Origin: Solen grandis
Taxonomy: Eukaryota > Mollusca > Bivalvia > Adapedonta > Solenidae
Assembly (NCBI GenBank): GCA_021229015.1
Contig: CM037792.1
Location: 496,001-560,000, forward strand
Direction: 5' to 3'
Length of the DNA stretch: 64,000 bases
In this document: piece after piece, positions 23,909 through 61,208 of the stretch
Numbering within the stretch: position 1 is the first letter of the stretch
How the letters are laid out: the number at the start of each line of letters is the position of its first letter
Translations under genes and position numbers: made by a program
Notes under the pieces: generated by a model
The model's input: only the letters and a program-made list of their open reading frames with translations
What the model was told of the DNA's origin: nothing
Database searches by the model: none

Positions 23909-24779
23909 CCAGGTATACCGATCCTTCCTACGTCCATTATTAGAATATGCCTCATCAGTCTGGGATAATATATTGCACCAAATTTTAAAAGATTAAATTA
24001 GAAAGAATTCAATTAGAAACAGCCAGGATAGTAACCGGAACAACTCGGTCCATTACTCTGAACAATCTTTATCGAGAGACAGGGTGGCTCTTTCAAATAG
24101 ACGTCTTTATCAGAAACTAGTCTAAATGTACAAAGTTAAGAATAATATGGTACCTAATTATTTAGCAGCTCTTTTTCCAGAACTGTAGATAATCCTTTAC
24201 ATTACAATTTAAGGAACACAAACGACTTTATTAACCATCCTCGTCGCACTGTTTTGTTTGAGAATTCGTTTGTTCCTTCCTCAATGGAAGCATGGAATAA
24301 TCTTCCTGAACAGTTACGGAAGTCGTTTTAAACGTGATTTACTAGCGTCCCAGTTTCCAACTAAAGAAGTTCCACAGTATTATTTTCATGGTTTACCTAT
24401 TCTTCATACTCGGTTAAGAAACAACTGTAGTAATCTTAAAAGTGACCTTTATAATAATCACCTATCAATTACTGACAGATGTGAACACTGTCATATGGTA
24501 GAAAATGCAGAATACCTTTTCTTTCGATGCAGATATTATTCAAACCAGCGACATCAGCTGTTTACTGCTACACGTGTGTTACATCCATTAAATACCACGG
24601 TGCATAACCATATCGGCAGGCTCTCTGCGGAAATCGCTATATCGGCAGGCTCTCTGCGTTCGCACCGGTCATTCTCTGCTATAAACACTAGCAAACGCTG
24701 GACGGAAGGGAAAGAAACAGACCAATGGTCACTTTTTACAGTTGAGTTGCTCAATATTAAGTATTGCACGGAACATTAG

Positions 24780-26275
24780 AGTATCTTAGCTATGTTTATG
24801 CGTGTAAACTTTTCAATTATCAGCGACTGCGACCTGAAACTCGGCAGAACAGTTTAGTGATGTACCAACATGGAACACAACCTCGGCACTTTCTACAGGC
24901 GTCAGAAGGTTATTGCTTTGATTATGTCTATAATGTGACCATCGAATGTATTCTTTTCAGTATATTCTTTAAGAAGATACCGAAAAATTGGCCGAATTAC
25001 GAAACTGTACACGGATTTATTATACTGCAAAGTTCAGTCCAGTTTCTGCGTTAATAAATACTGATGATGCGTCGTATACATATACTCAGTGTACATGACG
25101 TTTTGTACACGATTTATTGACCAATCAGAAGAGAGAATTTTACATTGCAGTATAATAAGATAGCTGTATAAAACGCAATGAAGCTGGACTATTATTGGAC
25201 TATTATTGGTATGCGTATTATTTTTTTTAGGACATTCCAATTTAAAATGGGAGTTTCAGGTTGTATATATCTTTCTACTTGATATAACAGGTTTCTTTTT
25301 CAGTTAAATTATGAAAGGTAACACAGTAATGAAAATTTAAAACTTCCATATCAATTTAGGAATACTGCTTTGGCAATATTATTTAAAACAACTAAATAAG
25401 AAGCATGCGTATGTCTATTTTTAGACCACAATTTCCCCTAATTTGTAAAAGTGGCCTCGGCCTGCAGGGGAGGTAACTATTGTGGAGAAGTTGTGCTGTT
25501 TATTGTGCGGATCTGGAAAAAATAATCGGATATAAGCGATTTATGATCACTCGGTTTTGCTTGGTTACATATGAATTGTCTTTAGTTATAAAAAAATCAG
25601 CAAGTTCTTAATATTTAGCATTATTTAGTTTTTAAATTAAATGCGTTTTGTTATATATAGTATCAAATACCTCCAATAATCTTGATATTTATAAACATTT
25701 TTGTTTTAATTTGTTTTAAATCTTTTTTAAAGATATTTTGTTACTTTATTTAGGACAGCCAATTTGATTTTCTGTTATAAACATATTTTTGGTTCTACAT
25801 GTACTAAGCCTGTACCATTGAGAGCTAATGGAGAAGTTTAAAAAAATCATGTTTGCCGCTTAACGATTATTACGAGTAATGTATCTGCAGTTTTATAATC
25901 ATTCTACCGTGTAGAGGTGACGTCACGCTCATCGTTTTACCTCTACACATTGGCGCATAACCAAGCAGATTCGGGCTTTTTCTACATGCGCGCCTGATTG
26001 CGCCAAGCGTTTGCGCAAATAAGTAATTTGTTGTTAATCGACATGGAAATAACGAAGTTCGGATAAATCTCAATAATTTCTCATACAGGAACTTTAATTC
26101 GGACATATTATAGCGTAGCGGCTTATTTTGCGGGCACAATGCAAGTTAATAGAACAACTGGTAAGACTGTACATGCGTAGCTGAGAGGGGGTATGTTAAT
26201 CTAAAAAAAATCATATACACGTATATATTTGTACAAAAAGTTAAACGTTTTAAAAAGTTAAAAACAGGGTTTTGT
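24780..26275. other. No gene seen between two opposed LINE remnants
   Basis: Mostly AT-rich. A short inverted repeat, GTGTAGAGGT at 25910-25919 and ACCTCTACAC at 25939-25948, encloses TGACGTCA. Otherwise nothing was recognised. Confidence 0.4.
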
Positions 26276-28360
26276 CTATAATGGATGGACGTCAGCCAGA
26301 ACAGCCTTAAAACTCTTAATTGTAGGTTGGCTGATGGCATCATGCAGCAAGCGGTTCCATAGAACAATGCTAGATGGAAAGAAGCTGTATTGGTAGATGG
26401 ATTTACTGCATGGTATTTGAGTAAATTGTTGATTATGGGGTCTAGTGAATCTGGAATGTTGTAGTGGGGGATCTGGGATAATATCAATAAGGTTGTGGTT
26501 TATTCTGTAAAGCATGGTGGCCCTAGGTATGTCACGTCTATGTTGTAGAGTGTCCCATTTTAGTTCATGAAGCATGGCTGTGACTGAACTTGTACGTCTG
26601 TAGTCGTTCCTCACAAACCTAGTTGCTCTACGTTGGATCATTTCCAACTGGATTATATGAGTGACAGAAAATGGGGACCACACAGTAGAAGTATATCCCA
26701 CAATGGGACGGACATGGTTTTTATAGGCTGTTGCCTTTGCACTGGGAGAGCTAGATTTTATATTTCTGCGTATGAAAGAAATGGTGGAGTTAGCCCATTT
26801 TGTAGTATTGTTTATATGGGTTTTCCTAGAAAGATCTGGTGTAATAGTGACTCCAAGATATTTTGATTGATTTGAACATATTAGTTGAGTGCCATGGATT
26901 GTGTAAGTGGAATTGATAATATTTTGTTTGTTACTGATGTGGATGATTTCACATTGATCGGGATTGAATGACATGAGCCATTCACGTTTCCAGGCCTGCA
27001 GGCAATCAAGATCGTGTTGGAGCTGTCTGGTGTCATCGTGATTTCTGATAAGTCTGTACATCAGACAGTCATCTGCGAACAGACGGACTGTTGACGTGAC
27101 TCGAGAAGGGAGGTCATTAATGTACGACCGAAAAGGAAGAGGACCAAGGACACTGCCCTGAGGGACACCAGACGTGACTGGTGAGATCTCTGAACTTGCA
27201 CCATCAAGGACAACCTGTTGAGTTCGACATAAAAAGGAAATCAGCTATCCAGGAATGGGTGGAGCCCCAGGTTCCATAATAGTCAAGCTTTTGGAGGAGG
27301 TGGCGATGGCTGACTTTATCAAATGCTTTACTGAAGTCTAAAAGGATGGCATCAATCTTCTGATTTTTGTTGATGCCCTTGGCAAGATCATTGACTGTGA
27401 GAATAAGCTAAGAGTCACATGAACGTCATGCTGGAAGTCAGTAAGAATGTGAAAAGTATCAAAGTGTCACATGATGTGACTGAAGATGATGTGTTCTAAG
27501 AGTTTGCTTGTTACAGAAGTTAGAGAAATTGGACGGTAGTTTGAAGGAATGGAGCGGTTTCCCTTCTTGAAGACTGTGGAAACTATTGCTGTTTTCCAGT
27601 CAGAAGGTACTTTATCTTGGTCAACAGAGAGCTGGAATATCCTGGTGAGTCCTAGCTGGAGTAAGTTCAACAGCAGCAAGCTTCAGAAGTCTAGAAGAAA
27701 TCTTGTCTGGGTCAGCAGCTTTATGTGGTTTTAGACTCTGTAGGTGTGTGACTAAGATGGGTCTTGCTGGGGGAGTTTTACTAGGTGGCAGAGTTGCTTG
27801 AACAGACTCATTTTTTTAGAGAAGAACAGAAGTGAACTACTGATTTAGTATATCAGCTCTCTGCTTAGCTGCGTTGTAATTGACACCATCTTTTTTTGAA
27901 GGGTGACACACCAAACTTATTTTTTTTTCTGGATTTGATATAACTCCAGAAGACTTTGGGGTTTGCATGGTCCTTACTTAACATGGTAGCTACATGGGTC
28001 TCATGGGCTCTCCTATACAGGCTGATTGAGCTTTACGTGCGTTTGATTTCAGCATATTTGGCCCAAACAGTAGGGGAATTGTATTTCTTGGCTCTCCTGA
28101 ACCAGCGACGCTTCAGTCTTGTTAGTCGGCGGATGTCTCTGCTGATCCAAGGCTGATTGAACCTTTGGGCACTTTGACGTGATGGGACTTCTTCTACCAA
28201 GATCTGATGACAGCCAGTTTTGAAGATATCCTAGATAATATTTATTTTGGGTGTATTCTGGATTGAATTAATGAGTAGGTCAGAAAGGGTTTTGCATTTG
28301 CTCTTAATGATGTCTGCGTTTGCTTTCACCCACATAGACTTTTAGGTTGTGTGTCGAGGA
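26276..28360 (-). pseudogene. Non-LTR retrotransposon reverse transcriptase, frameshifted
   Basis: The minus strand reads through a full reverse-transcriptase core in pieces. These are KVPSDWKTAIVSTVFKKGNR and NYRPISLTSVTSKLLEHI (about 27467-27620), ILLDFSKAFDKVSHRHLL (about 27300-27350) and SGVPQGSVLGPL with LFADDC (about 27070-27180). A 261-codon C-terminal ORF follows (26276-27061) with WKREWLMSFNPDQCEIIHIS, KYLGVTITPDL and RATRFVRNDY. The catalytic FADD is intact. At least one frameshift lies near 27235, and the region 27760-28360 is degraded. It is Jockey/CR1-like and a different lineage from the LINE at 21290, lacking that CxxC tail. Confidence 0.8.
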
Positions 28361-28423
28361 GCACAAAGATTTGAGTTCACGAAGATAGCGTGGTGATTAC
28401 TTATGCCTTAGTCCTATTAATAT

Positions 28424-28467
28424 TCCGTCGCTTTGACCCAACTAAAAAAATATCACAAAGCGACGGA
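28424..28467. repeat. 12-bp-arm inverted repeat
   Basis: TCCGTCGCTTTG and CAAAGCGACGGA are perfectly complementary, separated by 20 AT-rich bases. Possibly a MITE remnant or a foldback. The CpG-rich arms stand out from the AT-rich surroundings. Confidence 0.7.
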
Positions 28468-28789
28468 TTACTATGCTGAATGGTGACTTTAATCAGTTAT
28501 GTCGTTAGAAGACACATCAAGGTGTATTACCTCTTGTTGGAAGTTGACAATATGCAAATCAAGTTCTGTTCAAGGACGAATTGTTCGTTGATGATTTTTT
28601 GTTGTGGCCCATATTATGCTACTGTACTGCACTTATGTCGGAGGTAGATACAGTAATCATATGGTGGCCTTTCTGAATTTTGAACAGACAGATGATAAGG
28701 TCTTATAAAGATCTGATGCATAGTTTTCATCATTATTTGTAGGACGATATGCCGAACCAATTATCAGCGATACAATAGATGAATGATGG

Positions 28790-29127
28790 CCTATTTTTGG
28801 GGCCACGATGTGATGTAGACGCCGGACCGGCGAATAGAGCCGCCATTTACAGTATACATTCCCACTTATTGTTATATGACAGTATATTTTACGATATCAC
28901 CGCTTCAAGTGTAAACAAAATTTTGACATTAGTGCGGCCCCATTTGTCAGTTTGATTTACAAGTAAATGATCATAAGCGTGTTGTCATAATAAAATACTA
29001 TTGAAGTTAAATTAAATACCCAATTATATTTTGAATGAACCAACGAGATATCTTGTATTGCCAATAATACCACTGTTGTTTATCATGATTTTTAACTGAT
29101 ATGTTTCAGATTTAGGACGGAAGAAAG
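28790..29127 (+). promoter_or_regulatory. Probable promoter/5' UTR region of the SIRT2-like gene
   Basis: A local CpG-bearing patch (GACGCCGGACCGGCGAATAG) is followed by GCCGCCATTT at 28839-28848, a YY1-type element common near housekeeping transcription starts. Just before the presumed first coding exon, TGATATGTTTCAG resembles a splice acceptor. The initiator ATG may therefore lie in the second exon, with a 5'-UTR exon upstream. All of this is inference from motifs. Confidence 0.35.
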
Positions 29128-55000
<25,873 letters not shown>

Positions 55001-55100
55001 NNNNNNNNNNNNNNNNNNNNNNNNNNNNNNNNNNNNNNNNNNNNNNNNNNNNNNNNNNNNNNNNNNNNNNNNNNNNNNNNNNNNNNNNNNNNNNNNNNNN
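55001..55100. other. Assembly gap (100 N) inside a SIRT2-like exon
   Basis: The exon beginning at 54962 (EDLRKLVKEGHAK) is still open when the N run starts. Its donor, and possibly the stop codon, are missing. Confidence 0.99.
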
Positions 55101-55727
55101 AAAAGATTGAAACATGAAAAGAACCTTCTCTGCATGCTTAAACTTTTCCTAATGCACAGACACAAAAAAGAGTATCAAAGAGAGAATAAAGGGTTAGATA
55201 GGAAATTAACATTCCTTAAAAAGAACTAGAACTATTATGAAGGTGATTAATACCCCACTGCCCTGCTATTTGTCAGTCAATAATATATTTATGTTATTTA
55301 CCATCAAAGTCTGTGGCAAAAATGTGGTCCTGGCATACAGGAAGAACCTCTGTCACGTAAGTTTGATCATTTTAGAGGTTGTCTGTATTTTAAGCACAAT
55401 AAAACACAATGTCAGTAAGTTAGCAATAGTTTATAAATCTTATATGGAATGAACATTATGGCAGTCTTTAATTTATTTTAAGAAGATGATGGGAAGAAAA
55501 TGAGCAACTATCAATACATAATGAGTAATCATCCATAAGTAAGATGTTTGTCTTACAATTCAGTGATAAACATAATGACGTGGAAATGATACAGTATACT
55601 TTTAACCAGACTATTAGTATAATCAGAATTCAGTATGAGATTTAAATGATCTTTAGACTTTCTACTAATTATTTACAGTGATATATATAATGTACTAACC
55701 TATTTACATGAGCAGCTACTGCAATGA
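55101..55727. other. No gene seen after the gap
   Basis: AT-rich. The frame leaving the gap is lysine-rich (KRLKHEKNLLCMLK) but not recognisable as SIRT2 sequence. Confidence 0.4.
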
Positions 55728-55830
55728 TATTCCAAACTGGACATGGAGGTGGTCTACATTAGTATCAGACTTCTTGGAAATCCAGGTTACAGCCCTGACA
55801 AGCATATTGGCATTGAGTTTTTGTTGACCT

Positions 55831-56071
55831 TTAACCCTTTCCCTCATATATACTCATTTCGACGCCCTCAATAGGTATCACATAAAGCTTGATCTGCAGA
55901 AAACCACATGTAAACCTTACTAAATTTAATTACAAAATACTCATTTCCAGACCACTGAGGAGCAGCGAACAGCATAAAACCTGATCAGCCTGCGAGTTAC
56001 TTGCAGGCTGATCTGGTTTTATGCTGTTCGCATAGGTCTTTTCATGGTGTCCTCTATGAGGGAAAGGGTTA
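55831..56071 (-). mobile_element. piggyBac-like palindromic MITE, copy 5
   Basis: TTAACCCTTTCCCTCATATA to AGGGAAAGGGTTA, central GATCAGCCTGCGAGT / ACTTGCAGGCTGATC. It is inserted in a tandem-array monomer (GTTGACCTTTAA ... TTATGTATGACC). Confidence 0.75.
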
Positions 56072-56398
56072 TGTATGACCATGACTTTTGAGCTAGCATT
56101 CTGGTTTTTTCGCACATCAACTCAACCTTTGGTAAACATTTGGACCACATCATTTGGAAATCCAGCGATCTTATGCCAAGTTACAGCCTTGACAAGCATA
56201 TTGACTTTAATTTTCTATTGCTGACCCCTAAGTAATATGTCCTTGACCCTTGAGCTAGCAATTTGGGTTTTTAGCATGACACTTGGTATTAATATGGAAA
56301 ATTTGTACCAAACTTTTTGGAAATCCAGCAATCCTATGTCAAGTTACAGCCCAGACAAGCATATTGACATTGATTTTCTATTGCTGACCTCTTAAGTA

Positions 56399-57518
56399 CG
56401 AGGGCGAGTCAATAAATAACCAGCCTATGACATCTCCGATCAACCAAGACATCCACGATTTTCACGCATTGTTTCAATACAATCATGTACTATACCTGTG
56501 TACAAAACTATACATTTATATGGTCATTTTTTTGTCAGATATTGAATGTCTAACATGGCTAGAAATGTAAAAGCAAGCTTTTCATCAAAAGTGGAGTACC
56601 ATGCTGTAATTTGGTACTTGCATTTAAAAGGTAAAACTGGTAAGGACATACATGCTGAGTTAGTTGATGTGTATGGGTCTTCTGCACCATCTTATTATTA
56701 AGTTAAATTCTGGGTTGGGGAGTTTAAATGCGGACGCCCAGTTGATGCCACCGACAAAGAAATGTGTAGTGAAGTCAGAGATCTGGTATACACAGACAGG
56801 CGAAGTCAGGTTGAAGAAACAGCACAGGCATTAGGCATTTCACATGGTACCGTTTCAACAATCTTGCATGATTGTTTAGGGATGCGCAAGCTTACAGCCC
56901 GTTGGGTCCCAAAATCCCTAAGCAATGAGCAAATGGCAACGAGAGCATCAGTATGCAGTGCGTTGTTGAAGCATTTGAGGTCAAAAGATGAATTCCTTTT
57001 GCGTCTAGTTACTGTGGATGAGACTTGGGTGCATTATTATGAACCAGAAAATAAAGCCCAGAGAAGTACAATAACCGGAGCATTCTATACAAACTTGCTA
57101 GACCAGCTGGTGAATGCCATCCGCAAGAAACGCCGTGGTAAACTCTCCAAAGGTGTTTTGCTGCAACAGGACAATAAAAGAGTCCACACTTATAAAGTTG
57201 CAATGGATGCTGTGGAGCGAAATGGGTATGAATTAATACCGCACCCTGCCTACTCACCAGACCTGGCTCCTAGCCACTTCTTCCTTTTTCCAAATTTGAA
57301 AAAGGATATACATGGACGTCATTTCCAGTCTGATGAAGTCGTGGCGGCAGTTGAGGAGTGGTTCCATGGAAAAGACCCTGACTTCTTCACTTCTGGGCTG
57401 ATGGCACTTGAACACCGTTGGTCAAAGTGCATAGCCCTGGAGGGAAATTATATTGAAAAAGAAGAGGTAGATCTCAACCCGAAATAAGTTAGGCTGGTTA
57501 TTTACTGACTCGCCTTCG
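56399..57518 (+). mobile_element. mariner transposon, 1120 bp, ends intact
   Basis: Inverted terminal repeats CGAGGGCGAGTCAATAAATA + ACCAGCCTA and the right-end complement CGAAGGCGAGTCAGTAAATA + ACCAGCCTA differ at two positions. TA flanks both ends. It encodes a damaged mariner transposase (56555-57487) and lies in a tandem-array monomer. Confidence 0.9.
56555..57487 (+). pseudogene. mariner transposase, inactivated
   Basis: The start MARNVKASFSSKVEYHAVI at 56555 runs 48 codons to an in-frame TAA at 56699-56701. The frame then continues VKFWVGEFKCGRPVD, a second helix-turn-helix ALGISHGTVSTILHDCLGM, RKLTARWVPKSL and the first catalytic Asp in VTVDETWVHYYEPENK. About 55 residues normally following are deleted (KAQ joins RSTITGAFYTNLLDQL near 57058). 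The second Asp lies in LLQQDNKRVHTYK. The final block reads HPAYSPDLAPSHFFLFPNLK, where the third catalytic Asp of D,D34D (usually P-S-D) is His. It ends EHRWSKCIALEGNYIEK. An enzyme of this family cuts and pastes DNA at TA; this one cannot. Confidence 0.9.
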
Positions 57519-58137
57519 TAGTATGACCTTGACCATACGCAACACTCCATCTTAATGTGTTAAAACATTTGGAAATCCAGCAATCCTTTGTCAAATTACA
57601 ACTCGGACAAGCATATTGATTGTTGACCTCTAAGTATGACCTTGACCTTTGAGCTAGCAATCTGGTTTTTTGGCACATCACTCAGTCTTAATATGGTAAA
57701 GATTTGGATCAAACCAATTGGAAATCCAGCAATCCTTTGTCAAGTTACAGTCCTGACAAGCATATTGGCATTGATTTTCTATTGTTAACCTCTAAGTAGT
57801 ACATATGACCTTTGAGCTAGCAATCTGGTTCTTTTATGCGACACTCCATCTTAAGATGGTAAACATTTGTGCCAAACTATTTGGAAATCCCATGAGGCAT
57901 TGTTTAGAGCTTGGACAAAAGAACTTGGGACCGACGGACAAAATGATTCCCATATAGTCCCCCTATCCAGGGGGAGTGGGGGTATAATTAGAGAAAAAGA
58001 CAGAATATCAAACATGAATGCCAGTGCCATCACAATATACGCAGCCACAAAATATAAAGATCAAGATTATAGAAGCTTCTGATATGAAAGTAGGTCAAAT
58101 GTCAGTGTCAATATGAATAATGTATCCTTTTTTCCTC

Positions 58138-58520
58138 ATGAGCATTACTCTTGCAAAAATCACTGAACAAGATGATCCCCGCTTTATGCACTTCTACCCA
58201 TTATAGTTATGATGTTGATCAAGATCAATTCAGAAACTTAGGAGTTGCATTCTAAAGTTAATATGCTATGGAGACTAAGTTTCGAAAAGCAAAAATCAAT
58301 GAACCAGAAAATCGCTGCTTCATGCACATCTACCAATTATAGTAATGATATTGAGTCATTGACCAAATATTGAAAAGATACATTCAGAAACTCAGGAGGA
58401 GTTGCGTTCACAAGGCTGCAATATCAATAAGCTACAGAGACTAAGTTTCAAGGGATAAAACTCCTGCAAAAATCAATGATCCAGTATATTGTCGCTTCAT
58501 GCACATCTACCCATTCATTT
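58138..58520. repeat. Tandem repeat, roughly 155-bp unit, about 2.5 copies
   Basis: Repeated phrases GCAAAAATCAATGAACCAGA, TTCATGCACATCTACCCATT and CAGAAACTCAGGAG. Probably the body of another satellite-bearing element; its ends were not identified. Confidence 0.6.
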
Positions 58521-59559
58521 TAGGTTGTTTCTTTCATCAGTATCTGTCCATACAATTCCAACACTATCGTGGCTTTAGTTTTTCTATAGTTTTACATGGG
58601 AGAAATTGGCGAGATTCTGTCAGTCAGATCTCTTCCGACCAAACATGTTTTTGAATTCGCAAACAATTTTAGGGCAATTCTTCAGGCAATGGGGTGTTTT
58701 TTGTCTCTGTATGTCTTAAAACATCCCTTCCATGCAAAATAAGACCAATCTTATGAAAATCTATCAATGATCAAAAGAGTTATAATGACAATTGAAATGA
58801 CATGATATATGATTTCAATGGACTAAGTTGCTTACCTTATCATATATAAGGATGTCGATTCTTTTTTTTAATTTGGCAGTTTTTCGGTCAAAGCAATGTG
58901 CCGGATACCTTTGGTATTGCCTTTGATGGAGATACCACCCAAGAGAAAAAAAGGAAAAATGAAGGCCCTAAACTGCTTACCTGAGTCCCATTGCTTAAAT
59001 TCATAACCACAGTTGTTTGCAGACAAGACCAAAACAACCAATTTCTGGCCATTGTATAACGACCCATGGTGGGATCAGGCTGGTTCAGGAAAAAAAAAAG
59101 ATCTAAATAAAAAAGAAAATATTTGCAAATTATGCCCATTTTGGCCCTTTAAAGGGCCATAACTCTAAAGTCTATGACTAGATCTTGACAGTGCAATTAA
59201 GGAACCAAGATCTATTGCTGGTCAATGTTTTGTATAATATCAGGGACTAACTTAACACATGATGGGACCAGGACCCTTTGAAAAAGGAACCTGACCTACT
59301 AGCGACACAAGTTTTGTTTCAAATCAAATCAAAGATGAAACTGGCATTATGGAAACAAAACATTGTTGATGCAGGCATATAAGATAGATGTTACAAGACA
59401 AAAAACTCACCATGACCACAAAAGAAAAGTTTGAGCTAAAACAGTAAGGAACAGGATACAAATGAGAAAGAAGAAATCTTAAATAAGAAAGGTTTTTCCA
59501 AAGGCAATAAAATTTTAAAAGAAACTACTAGTATCAGAAGGTTGAAAGGTTTACGAAAT
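58521..59559. other. No gene seen; repeat-derived DNA
   Basis: Mixed repeat fragments (AAAGGGCCATAACTCTAAAG near 59152). No exon was recognised. Confidence 0.4.
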
Positions 59560-60410
59560 CTAACTTGAAATAAATGTGCTGGTTATTGCAAAAAAAGCCT
59601 GTCCTGCAATTTTATCAATTAAAGGGTTGTAACTCTTGAGTGTTTGAGATATTCTGACTGGTTATTGGTCAAGAAACTGTGTCAACATACATTGTGACTC
59701 AGTTTGGAAAATATGGGTTCACATTTGTCAGTGTTAGAGAGCAAACTGTTAATTTTGCAATTTTTCATCAATTCAAGTTTAACAAGAATAGTCATGTTTG
59801 TAAGAATAGAGGGCAGACACTGTTAATTTAGCAAATTTTCATCAATTCAAGGGCCAAAACCCTTGATTGTCAAGAACATTCTGGCTAGTCATCGAACTTA
59901 AGCAAGATATCACACCCATACATATCGAGACCAAGTAAAGATTGGTAACTGTTTGTTAGAGTTAGGGAGAATACTGTTAATTTTGCAATTTTTCATCAGT
60001 TCATGTTAATCTTGGCTGTTTGGGACATTCTGGCTGGTTATTAAACTTGGCTGTTATATTGAACCCATGCACAATGCAACCAAGCTAGGTAAAGACTGGT
60101 TTATGTTTAGAGTAAAAGAGCGGACAATGTTAATTTTGCATTTTTTTCATCAATTTAAGGGACATAACTCTTGAGTGTATGGGACATTCTGGCTGAAAGT
60201 GAACTTGGCTGAGATAGTGTGCCCATATACAATGAGACAGCTTGGTAAAAATGTGTTCATGTTTGTAAGAGTTAAAGAGTAGACACTAATTTAGCAATTT
60301 TTCATCAATTAAAGGGCCATAACTCTGGAGTATCCAAGACTGACTCATTATCAAACTTGACCAAGATATTGTACCCATACACTTTGTGACCAATAGATGT
60401 TTGTGGGGGT
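59560..60410. repeat. Tandem repeat, roughly 165-bp unit, about five copies
   Basis: Monomer phrases TTAATTTTGCAATTTTTCAT, CATAACTCTTGAGTGT and GGGACATTCTGGCTGG recur with moderate divergence. Confidence 0.7.
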
Positions 60411-60737
60411 GCTTGATGAAAATTCATTGACTAAATAGCAAACAGTGCAGACCATGATCAGACTGCATGGATGTGCAGGCTGATATTGGTCTGTACTAGT
60501 CGTAAAGGCAGTTACAAGTTCCCACAGCAGTTAAATGCAACTAAGCAATAATTATTACTTTTGATTTCTGATTTTTGCTTTGCTTTGTTCCTAAGATACC
60601 AGTTAGATTTTAGTTAATTTTCAAGAAAGATGATAGCTTGTAGTGTCACTCTTATTGGAGTCTGCCGGTGATCTCTTCAAGCTATAAAAACATTATTATC
60701 ATCATCCTTCCATGGCTAGTGAGACTATATTGATGTT

Positions 60738-60947
60738 TTAACCCTTTCATTTTGACGCACTCAATAGGTACCACATAAAGCCTGATCTGCAGAAAACCAC
60801 AGTTAAACCTTACCAAATTTAATTATAAAATCCTCATTTCCAGGCCACTGAGGAGCAGTGAACAGCATAAAACCTGATCAGGCTGATCTGGTTTTATGCT
60901 GTTCGCATAGGTCTTTTCATGGTGTCCTCTATGAGGGAAAGGGTTAA
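60738..60947 (-). mobile_element. piggyBac-like palindromic MITE, copy 6 (internally deleted)
   Basis: TTAACCCTTTCATTTTGACG to GAGGGAAAGGGTTAA. It has lost part of the left arm and half of the central palindrome. Confidence 0.7.
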
Positions 60948-61022
60948 GAAACTGATAATAGTTCATCAAATTACAATATTCCCAAAAATGAAATATTCAG
61001 TGTTAAAAAATTCTTTCTTTAG

Positions 61023-61208
61023 GTGATTATGACAGTGCAGACTCTGTTCTTGTGCTCTCAGCTGGTAAATGTAGCAAACATAACATTCAATGAACCATTC
61101 ATTATTCCTTCTTTATAATTCTACAAAACTTAAAATACATCATTAGAGAATGTTTGTTGTTTTCAGGGGAAAATAATTGGGATTCTTCCGCTGAGTGGGC
61201 CCAGACTG
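61023..61208 (+). CDS. Two candidate small coding exons (gene uncertain)
   Basis: Exon 61023-61064 (TTCTTTCTTTAG| ... GCTG|GTAAAT) and exon 61167-61208 (TTGTTTTCAG| ... ACTG|GTATGC) have good acceptors and compatible phases. Joined they read DYDSADSVLVLSAGENNWDS followed by SAEWAQTG. That is an acidic, Ser-rich peptide without stops. They could be C-terminal SIRT2 exons (that region is disordered and poorly conserved) or belong to the next gene. The SIRT2 exon before the gap has no visible donor, so phase continuity cannot be tested. Confidence 0.4.

Larger units (their letters stand above)
21290..24779 (+). pseudogene. Non-LTR retrotransposon ORF2, multiply broken (reverse transcriptase)
   Basis: Reverse-transcriptase pieces appear in order over three frames. 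First comes the linker LKTQSNPSNIV and LLDTNRAVGPDCISHKVLKG, then NYRPINS. The catalytic region follows: FCDISKTFDRVWHRGLLFKI, AAVPQRSVLGPLF (the QG of the usual V-P-Q-G-S motif reads QR) and FADDTS. Next are MSEWSKQLFSFNLVKTE and MNQ|VYRSFLRPLLEYASSVWD. The C-terminal knuckle reads CEHCHMVENAEYLFFRC. Frameshifts, stops and two insertions (22140-22880 and 23678-23908) make it non-functional. The style is CR1/Jockey-like; I cannot fix the clade. Confidence 0.8.
55728..57890 (+). repeat. Tandem array interrupted by two transposons
   Basis: About four to five copies of a roughly 145-bp monomer (GGAAATCCAGCAATCCT, GACAAGCATATTGACATTG, CCTTTGAGCTAGCAATCTGG). The piggyBac-like MITE at 55831-56071 and the mariner at 56399-57518 sit inside monomers. 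Removing them restores the repeat phase. Confidence 0.75.

Noticed and set aside
25905..25952. CRE-like TGACGTCA within a short inverted repeat (GTGTAGAGGT / ACCTCTACAC)
   Set aside because: No gene start is evident nearby; a single 8-bp match and 10-bp arms are expected by chance at this scale or from an old repeat.
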